A DNA stretch of 33,027 nucleotides from Anaerolineae bacterium. GTDB taxonomy: Bacteria; Pseudomonadota; Alphaproteobacteria; DSM-16000; Inquilinaceae. The position numbers and the translations under genes were made by a program. The notes below the pieces were generated by a model. It searched no databases and was not told where the DNA came from. It was given only the letters and a program-made list of their open reading frames with translations. Location: contig JANQQD010000070.1 of the NCBI GenBank assembly GCA_028285185.1, positions 1 through 33,027 on the forward strand. Reading direction: 5' to 3'. This document shows, in pieces, positions 27,854-33,027 of this stretch; within the stretch, counting starts at the first letter, position 1; each line of letters opens with the position of its first letter.

Positions 27854-28348
27854 ATGAGTCGCTGGACGATCAGACCTGCGACGGAGCTGGATCGCAGCGC
27901 CATCGTCCACCTTTGGCACCTGGGATGGCACGATGCCCATCGCGATCTGGTCCCGAAGGAGATCCTTTCACACAGGAAGCCTGAGCATTTTCAGCTTTGG
28001 CTCGACGAGTGCATGGCGAAAACGGTTGTCGCTGCGGACCTGAAAGAACTTGGTGGGCTATACTCACTTTCCGGCACCGGACTTTCGAAGCTCTATGTAT
28101 CGCAAACCCATCGCGGCGGCGGTCTCGCTTCCATGCTCCTCGCCCATGCCGAGCATGCGCTTTTCGCCGGAGGCATCAGGATCGCCGAGCTTTTCTGCAC
28201 CGACGGCAATCATCGGGCGCAACGGTTCTACGAGCGTCACGGCTGGACGCTCACGGACACATTCATGGATCCCCTTTGGCTTCCCAATGGTGACCTTACC
28301 GAGCAGAGTGTTGCCGCCCTCCGATACGAGAAGCAGTTGAAGGGCTAG
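27854..28348 (+). CDS. GNAT family N-acetyltransferase
   Basis: The 164-residue protein has the GNAT fold: WTIRPATELDRSAIVHLWHL at the start, the acetyl-CoA-binding motif A as LYVSQTHRGGGLASMLLAHA (80-99; R87-G88-G89-G90-x-A), and motif B in AQRFYERHGWTLTDTF. It moves an acetyl group to an amine, but the acceptor cannot be predicted; the RAQRFYERHGW segment is common in protein or small-molecule acetyltransferases. The ATG at 27854 has GAGGACGGG just upstream. It is divergent from prfA with 222 bases between and convergent with the TauE gene, whose stop is only 15 bases away. Confidence 0.9.
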   Translation: MSRWTIRPATELDRSAIVHLWHLGWHDAHRDLVPKEILSHRKPEHFQLWLDECMAKTVVAADLKELGGLYSLSGTGLSKLYVSQTHRGGGLASMLLAHAEHALFAGGIRIAELFCTDGNHRAQRFYERHGWTLTDTFMDPLWLPNGDLTEQSVAALRYEKQLKG

Positions 28349-28363
28349 CCCCACCAAATTCGC

Positions 28364-29137
28364 CTACGCAAGCGCAACGACGCCATCCCATAGCAGTTTG
28401 AGCCCGGCGAGCAGTAGAAGCCCGTATGCCACCTTCGTGAAGGTGTTCTGGCTGACGATCGCATGCAGGCGGAAGCCGACGATGATGCCGATGGGAACGA
28501 AGGGTGCCAGCATCAGGCTCATCAGCAGGTTCTCAGATGAGAACTGCCCCAGGAAGAAGTAGGGGACCAGCTTGATCTGATTGATCAGGAAGAAGAACAC
28601 ACTGTTGGTGCCGACAAAGGTCGACTTTTCCAGATTGCGGCTCAACAGGAACGCCTTGATCGGCGGACCGCCGGCATGGGCAACGAAGCTGGTCAGGCCC
28701 GACAGAGCACCAAAACCGAATGCCGCCGCGTTGCCGGCCGCCGTGGCCGAGGGCGTGATTGCCGCCTCCGCCATGGCCCGGGCATTCCTTGCGTAGTCCA
28801 CCACGAACCAGACCGCCAGCACCCCGATCCCGATCTTCAGAAGGTCGGCGTCCAGCCAGCGGAAGGTGGCCGTGCCGATGCCGATCCCCACCAAGGCGCC
28901 GGGCAGCAAAAGGGCGACGTATCTGCGCACCCAGGTCCGCCGGTACTTCCAGATATTGGCGATGTCGATGGTGCACAGGATCGGCAGCATGATCGCTGCC
29001 GCCGTCTGAGGCGCCACGAACAACGACATGGCCGGCACCGCAAGCACACCAAGTCCGCCGGCAAACCCACTCTTGGAAATGCCCGTCACCAGGACGGACA
29101 ATGCGCAGACCAGATAGAACTCAACCCCCACATCCAC
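28364..29137 (-). CDS. TauE/SafE family anion exporter or transporter
   Basis: The 257-residue integral membrane protein has about eight hydrophobic helices in two related halves, with the family glycine motifs GISKSGFAGGLGVLAVP near the N terminus and GFGALSGLTSFVAHAGGPPIK in the second half. Members move sulfite, sulfoacetate or other organic anions. Translation probably starts at the GTG at 29137, with GGGAGGAG 9 bases upstream. It is divergent from a LysR-type regulator with 113 bases between, which is the usual layout for a target gene and its regulator, so the regulator may control this transporter. The substrate is unknown. Confidence 0.9.
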   Translation of the reverse strand: MDVGVEFYLVCALSVLVTGISKSGFAGGLGVLAVPAMSLFVAPQTAAAIMLPILCTIDIANIWKYRRTWVRRYVALLLPGALVGIGIGTATFRWLDADLLKIGIGVLAVWFVVDYARNARAMAEAAITPSATAAGNAAAFGFGALSGLTSFVAHAGGPPIKAFLLSRNLEKSTFVGTNSVFFFLINQIKLVPYFFLGQFSSENLLMSLMLAPFVPIGIIVGFRLHAIVSQNTFTKVAYGLLLLAGLKLLWDGVVALA

Positions 29138-29182
29138 GCGCGTTCACTCCTCCCGTCGTCGTCGGTCTGTCGGATGATCTGT

Positions 29183-29203
29183 GATATCGAGGTTTCGATT
29201 ATC
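29183..29203. promoter_or_regulatory. Candidate LysR-type operator
   Basis: GATATCGAGGTTTCGATTATC is an imperfect palindrome with core ATCGA-GGTT-TCGAT. It lies in the 113-base divergent gap between the TauE/SafE and LysR-type genes. LysR regulators usually bind such dyads near their own promoter. The assignment is positional, not tested. Confidence 0.45.
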
Positions 29204-29250
29204 TAGAAAGCGGTTTAATCTGATCCAGGCGATCACGGATTGAGATATCT

Positions 29251-30117
29251 ATGGCACTGGACATCGACCATCTGCGAAGCTTCGTCATGGCGGCGGAGAC
29301 GCTCAGCTTCTCAAGCGCCGGCACGCGGCGCGGCCGGGTGCAGTCGGCGATCAGCGCCCATATCCAAAAGCTGGAGGCCGCGATTGGCCGACGCCTTTTC
29401 GACCGCGGCCGCGGGCAGGCGATAGCATTGACGCCGGCCGGCGACGAACTGCTGGCCTATGCGCGGCGCATCCTGCGTCTCAGCGACGAAGCGGTGGCAG
29501 CGCTGAACCCGGAAAGACCGGGGCTGATCTTGCGCTTCGGCACGACCGAGACCCACGCAATGACATTGCTGCCCCGCGCTCTGGAGCGCTATTCACGGCT
29601 GTTCCCGAGGGTCGAGGTCCGCATCGATTGCGCGCGTAGTGTGTCCCTGCTTGCCCGTCTCGATGCCGGAGACCTGGACCTCATCCTCGTCACGGACCAG
29701 GGAAGGCGGCCACACCGCACGCTGGTGCGCGTCGTCCCGTTGGTGTGGGTCGCGGGAGAGAGACTGCAGATCGCGCCCGGCGGCGATGTCCCGCTGGTCT
29801 TCCTGCCCGACGGGTGCGACCTCAAACGGCTCGGGCTGAACGCGCTGGACGGCGCCGACCGAACCGGCACGGTGGTAGCGACCTGCGCGAGCCCCGTAGG
29901 CGTCCGCGCTGTCGTGATGGCCAATCTGGCCGCAACAGTAATGCCAAGTACGGCCGTGGCAGCGCCGCTGCGCATCCTGACACAGGCCGACGGCATGCCC
30001 GACCTCGGCACGACATCCGTCGCCGCCTATCAGAGGCTGGACACGCACCAGACTGAGATCAACGGCTTCGTGGACCAAATCGGGGTGGCCGCCGCAGAGG
30101 CTGCGGCACGCCTATGA
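29251..30117 (+). CDS. LysR-type transcriptional regulator
   Basis: The 288-residue protein has an N-terminal winged helix-turn-helix (about 4-62; LDIDHLRSFVMAAETLSF, then SAISAHIQKLEAAIGRRLFD, then GQAIALTPAGDELL), the linker helix, and an effector-binding domain with two alpha/beta lobes (ILRFGTTETHAMTLLPRALE, LDAGDLDLILVTDQG). The segment SFSSAGTRRGRVQSAISAHI differs from the common SxTxAAxxLxxSQPAVS pattern only in detail. It is divergent from the TauE/SafE transporter gene, its most likely target. The ATG at 29251 has no strong ribosome-binding site. The small-molecule effector is unknown. Confidence 0.93.
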   Translation: MALDIDHLRSFVMAAETLSFSSAGTRRGRVQSAISAHIQKLEAAIGRRLFDRGRGQAIALTPAGDELLAYARRILRLSDEAVAALNPERPGLILRFGTTETHAMTLLPRALERYSRLFPRVEVRIDCARSVSLLARLDAGDLDLILVTDQGRRPHRTLVRVVPLVWVAGERLQIAPGGDVPLVFLPDGCDLKRLGLNALDGADRTGTVVATCASPVGVRAVVMANLAATVMPSTAVAAPLRILTQADGMPDLGTTSVAAYQRLDTHQTEINGFVDQIGVAAAEAAARL

Positions 30118-30152
30118 AGTTCTGGCGCGCGGCCCCTTAGACGAGGGGACTC

Positions 30153-30512
30153 TCACTCACCGTCCCGCGACATGACATCCGACCACCCCAGCTCTCTCGT
30201 TTCACGCAACGTGCAATAGACGAACGTGATCTGCGTGGTCCCACGCACCATCGGGCCGGGGATGGGATGGTAGACCAGTTCGGCGGTGCCGAACCCTGGC
30301 GTCGCAGCACCGACTGCGAACCGGTCGGAGATGCGGACCTCCATCAGCTTCAGGCCCAGCCCGTCGGGACCGGGAAGCTCGAACGGAACATGGGCAAGGC
30401 GCAGAAAGCTGGCCTTGTCCGACACGGCGCGGAAGCCTTCGATGAACGCGGCCTCCAAGAGGGCGGCGCCTTCGCCGCTCTCGCCGTGCCCATGGGGATG
30501 ATCGTGGGGCAT
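30153..30512 (-). CDS. Small protein with His-rich N terminus, last gene of the ureohydrolase operon
   Basis: I do not recognise a family. The 119-residue protein begins MPHDHPHGHGE, with four histidines in nine residues, a potential metal-binding tail of the type seen on nickel chaperones. The rest looks like a compact alpha/beta domain: a helix (ALLEAAFIEGFRAV), then beta segments (LGLKLMEVRISDRFAVG, GTTQITFVYCTLRE). It has one cysteine and no signal peptide. It follows the ureohydrolase stop after 5 bases, so translation is probably coupled and the two proteins work together. A role in metal delivery to, or assembly of, the hydrolase is a hypothesis; a structural subunit is another. It is convergent with the LysR-type gene. 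Confidence 0.8.
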   Translation of the reverse strand: MPHDHPHGHGESGEGAALLEAAFIEGFRAVSDKASFLRLAHVPFELPGPDGLGLKLMEVRISDRFAVGAATPGFGTAELVYHPIPGPMVRGTTQITFVYCTLRETRELGWSDVMSRDGE

Positions 30513-30517
30513 GGCGG

Positions 30518-31732
30518 CTAATAGGCCACCGGCTGGTCGATGATCGGCTTGTGCCCGCCCATCCGTCCGTGCGCAACCATGGAGCCGAGCACATCGACGA
30601 TCACACGGGTCGCCAGCAGCGCCGTGATGTCAGACGTATCGTAGGGTGGGGAGACCTCGACCACCTCAAGCCCGCAGATGCCCTCTGCCGCCACACGGCC
30701 GACCAGGGCCAGCGCCTCGCGCGGCAGGAAGCCGCCCGGCTCCGGCCAGCCGGTGCCCGGCACGAAACCGCAATCGACGCTGTCGATGTCGAAGCTGATA
30801 TAGACGGCATCGGCATCCTTCCAGGCGATGTCGAGTGCGATTTCCGCCGTCTTGTCGATGCCCAGTTCCTCCACATCGCGCATGGTCATGATGGTGGTGT
30901 CGCGCTCGCGCGCCACCTTCACTGCCTCGCGCGGTACCTGCCAGCCGCCGATGCCGACCTGCACCAGGTTGACGGCCGGCACGTTCGCCAGGTCGGTGGC
31001 GTGGAACCAGGGCGTGGTGTGCATGCGCTCGTCCAGGTCCTTTTCCTGGATGTCGGCATGGCGGTCGAAATGGACGATGCCGATGCGCCGCGAGGTGCAT
31101 TGCGCGATGCCGCGCACGCAAGGGAAGCCGATGGAATGGTCGCCGCCCAGGATGATCGGCAGGGCGCCGGATGAGAACACATGCGCCACGGCGCGGCTGA
31201 TCTGATCGAACGTCTTCTCGATATTGGCCGGGATGGTGAAGACGTCCCCCACATCGCAGAGCGTCATCTGCTCTCGCAAGTCCACGCCCAGTTCGTAGTT
31301 GTAGGGGGTGTAGAGGGCGGAGATCTTGCGGATGCCCTGCGGCCCGAAGCGCGTGCCCGGCCGGTAGGTGGTGCCGCCGTCGAACGGCACGCCGATCACC
31401 GCGGCATCGAACCGTCCGACATCGCGCACGTCTTCCACATAAGGCGCCTTCAGGAAGGTGTTGATGCCGGCGTAGTGGGGAAGCTCCCCGCGCGAGAAGG
31501 TGGGGATTGTGCGGTCCTGCAGGCTGTCGGCCCCCTGCAGGCCCATCTTCAGGGCCCATTCGCGTTCCCGGTTCCATGCAGCTTCGGGAAGCTCGGCTTC
31601 CTTGTGGGCTGCCCGCCAGCCGCGCAGGCCCTTCTTGTCGAAATCCGGATGGTGCCAGCGGCGCTCGCCCGGCCGGCCACGGCGCGGTTCATGCCGGGTT
31701 CGCCGGTCCTGCGAACGGAATAGGGTAACCAT
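30518..31732 (-). CDS. Ureohydrolase-fold enzyme, probable guanidine hydrolase (GdmH-like)
   Basis: The 404-residue protein is in the arginase/agmatinase family. Dinuclear metal ligands are visible: H199 in ILGGDHSIG, D223, H225 and D227 in HFDRHADIQE, and D315 and D317 in SFDIDSVDCGFVPGTGWPEP. Compared with agmatinase it has a long N-terminal extension (about 100 residues), FDRHAD in place of the usual DAH-x-D, EKDLDERMHTTPWFHAT after it, and VDCGF in place of the usual DP. These traits, the length and the linked ABC transporter match my recollection of Ni-dependent guanidine hydrolases such as Sll1077. The ATG at 31732 has GAGGAGG 6 bases upstream. It lies directly after the ABC ATPase gene. 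Agmatinase or another guanidino substrate remains possible. Confidence 0.85.
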   Translation of the reverse strand: MVTLFRSQDRRTRHEPRRGRPGERRWHHPDFDKKGLRGWRAAHKEAELPEAAWNREREWALKMGLQGADSLQDRTIPTFSRGELPHYAGINTFLKAPYVEDVRDVGRFDAAVIGVPFDGGTTYRPGTRFGPQGIRKISALYTPYNYELGVDLREQMTLCDVGDVFTIPANIEKTFDQISRAVAHVFSSGALPIILGGDHSIGFPCVRGIAQCTSRRIGIVHFDRHADIQEKDLDERMHTTPWFHATDLANVPAVNLVQVGIGGWQVPREAVKVARERDTTIMTMRDVEELGIDKTAEIALDIAWKDADAVYISFDIDSVDCGFVPGTGWPEPGGFLPREALALVGRVAAEGICGLEVVEVSPPYDTSDITALLATRVIVDVLGSMVAHGRMGGHKPIIDQPVAY

Positions 31733-31743
31733 GGGAATCCTCC

Positions 31744-32529
31744 TCAAGCGCCCTGTCGTGCGGGCTTCGACGGGAAATGCACCGGAATCAGCGTACCGTC
31801 TTCGGCGCCATCGCCGCGGCCGGGCAAATCATACGTGATGGTGGCGCCGAAGGCGTCGGGCGCCTGCGGATCGCGGCGGACCTTGTCGAAGGCAAGCACG
31901 CGGGTGCCAAGGCCGAAGGCCTCTTTGATGTCATGGGTGACCATGAACACGGTCATGCCCGTCTTGCGCCACAGGTCCTTGATCAGCACATGCATGTCCG
32001 CACGGATGCCGGGGTCGAGCGCGCCGAACGGCTCATCCAACAGCAGCACCTTGGGATGCAGGATCAGCGCCTGTGCGATCGCGAGGCGCTGCTGCATGCC
32101 ACCGGACAGCGAGGCCGGACAGGCGTCGCGCGACGATGTCAGGCCAACGGCGGCCAGCCACTGCTCCCCCTCCTCCAACGCGCGCCGGCGGGCGGCCCCG
32201 AACAGACGGCCGAACCAACGCGATTGCTGCAGCTCCAGGCCCAGGATGACGTTCTCCAGCACCGACAGATGCGGGAACACGGAATAGCGCTGGAAGACAA
32301 CGCCGCGGCTGGGCTCGGGCTCCGGCGGCAGCGGCTGATCGTCCAGCAGGACGACGCCGCGCGTCGCGCGCTCCTGGCTTAAGAGGATGCGCAGGAACGT
32401 CGTCTTGCCGCAGCCGCTGGCGCCCACAAGCGTGCAGAACTCGCCGCTGTCGACGTCCAGGTCGATCCGCTCCAGAACGGACCGCTCGCCATAGGCCTTC
32501 CACAGGCCGCGCACAGAAATCGCCGTCAT
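31744..32529 (-). CDS. ABC transporter ATP-binding protein (nitrate/taurine/urea-type)
   Basis: The 261-residue ATPase has Walker A GASGCGKTT (36-44), Q-loop VVFQRYSVFP (78-86), signature LSGGMQQR (141-148), Walker B VLLLDEPFGALD (161-172) and the switch histidine H199 in MVTHDIKEA. It belongs to the SsuB/TauB/NrtD group that powers uptake of small organic or inorganic solutes with a periplasmic binding protein. An insertion (QQSRWFGRLFGAARRRALEE) and a C-terminal tail with ATITYDLPGRGDG are not seen in typical TauB and recall the urea-carboxylase-related transporters. The ATG at 32529 overlaps the permease stop as ATGA, which decides the start. The ureohydrolase gene follows after 11 bases. 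Confidence 0.92.
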   Translation of the reverse strand: MTAISVRGLWKAYGERSVLERIDLDVDSGEFCTLVGASGCGKTTFLRILLSQERATRGVVLLDDQPLPPEPEPSRGVVFQRYSVFPHLSVLENVILGLELQQSRWFGRLFGAARRRALEEGEQWLAAVGLTSSRDACPASLSGGMQQRLAIAQALILHPKVLLLDEPFGALDPGIRADMHVLIKDLWRKTGMTVFMVTHDIKEAFGLGTRVLAFDKVRRDPQAPDAFGATITYDLPGRGDGAEDGTLIPVHFPSKPARQGA

Positions 32530-33027
32530 CGCACTTCCGCCCAGCCGAAGAACCGGGCCGAAATCCGCGCCAGCGCCAGATCCAGCAGGAACGCCAAGAG
32601 CGTGATCCACGCCACATAGGGCAGGATGACGTCCATCGCGAGATGCCGGCGCTCCAGGAAGATGCGGTAGCCGAGGCCGTCGGACGACGCGATCCCCTCA
32701 GCCGCGATCAGAAACAGCCAAGCGGGGCCGAGCGACAACCGGAGCGCACCGATCAGCCGCGGGAGCACCTGCGGCAACACGATCCTCAACACGATCTGCC
32801 ATGTGCTGGCGCCGAGCGTCTGGGCCTTTATCAGCTGTTCGCCGGGCAGTTCGCGCACGCGGAGCGCCAGGTCGCGGATCAGGAACGGCGTAATGCCGAC
32901 CACGATCAGCACGACCTTTGCCGCCTCTCCCGTGCCGAAGACGATGAACAGGATGGGCAGCACCGAGAGCGGCGGGATCATCGACAGGACGGCCACGAAC
33001 GGCGCCAGGGTGGCCCTGACATAGGGA
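32526..33027 (-). CDS. ABC transporter permease, 5' end outside window
   Basis: The frame stays open to the window end, so the N-terminal part is missing; about 166 residues are visible. It is a binding-protein-dependent permease of the SsuC/TauC/NrtB type: several membrane helices (VLSMIPPLSVLPILFIVFGT, VVLIVVGITPFLIRDLAL, and others) and the cytoplasmic EAA loop with EQLIKAQTLGASTWQIVLRI, which contacts the ATPase. Its stop overlaps the ATPase start (ATGA). A solute-binding protein gene and the operon promoter should lie beyond the window. Confidence 0.9.
   Translation of the reverse strand, partial: PYVRATLAPFVAVLSMIPPLSVLPILFIVFGTGEAAKVVLIVVGITPFLIRDLALRVRELPGEQLIKAQTLGASTWQIVLRIVLPQVLPRLIGALRLSLGPAWLFLIAAEGIASSDGLGYRIFLERRHLAMDVILPYVAWITLLAFLLDLALARISARFFGWAEVR

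Noticed and set aside
32530..32610. Longer N terminus for the ABC ATPase
   Set aside because: It would lie inside the permease gene. The ATGA overlap at 32529 gives the standard start.

Overview
The window is high-GC DNA (about 65% in core genes such as clpB, by direct count of sample lines). It most likely comes from an alphaproteobacterial chromosome, possibly Rhodospirillales-like. The main reasons are the gene set prfA, prmC, a DUF4167 protein and clpB, a set I know as a common alphaproteobacterial neighbourhood; the O-succinylhomoserine sulfhydrylase MetZ; and mirrored GC-hairpin repeats of a type common in this class. No tRNA, rRNA, CRISPR array, complete insertion sequence or phage module is visible.

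Layout. 1-4.2 kb: the 3' part of a polyhydroxyalkanoate-synthase-like hydrolase with a strong terminator, a small secreted Cys protein, a DUF805 membrane protein, an unrecognised exported two-domain protein and a zinc-type alcohol dehydrogenase without the structural-zinc cysteines. 4.3-8.5 kb: two unrecognised proteins, metZ with a structured leader, a divergent diheme cytochrome c, a repeat pair and a second small Cys protein. 8.5-12.3 kb (minus strand): a HepT/MntA toxin-antitoxin pair, a YecA/SEC-C protein, another repeat pair, a DUF900 lipoprotein hydrolase, a Nudix hydrolase and a DUF1330 protein. 12.4-14.7 kb: a tandem pair of paralogous membrane-anchored proteins with Pro/Glu-rich spacers and DUF2135/YfaP-like C-terminal domains. 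14.7-18.6 kb: an AT-rich island with a pyruvyl-transferase-like gene and an FrhB-like iron-sulfur gene, followed by about 1.4 kb with no convincing gene. 18.6-27.7 kb: an SGNH hydrolase, then the clpB / DUF4167 / prmC / prfA block on the minus strand, with a DUF547 and a MOSC gene lying inside it on the plus strand. 27.8-30.1 kb: a GNAT acetyltransferase, a TauE/SafE transporter and a divergent LysR-type regulator. 30.1-33.0 kb: a minus-strand operon cut by the window end.

The most interesting system is this last operon. It encodes an ABC permease, an ABC ATPase, a ureohydrolase-fold enzyme with an N-terminal extension and an unusual FDRHAD metal motif, and a small protein with a His-rich N terminus. 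The enzyme resembles the nickel-dependent guanidine hydrolase group (GdmH, Sll1077-like) more than ordinary agmatinase. I infer uptake and hydrolysis of guanidine or a related compound. The small protein could be a metal-delivery partner, which is a hypothesis. The tandem DUF2135-like pair and the matched pair of small Cys proteins are the next best candidates for undescribed biology.
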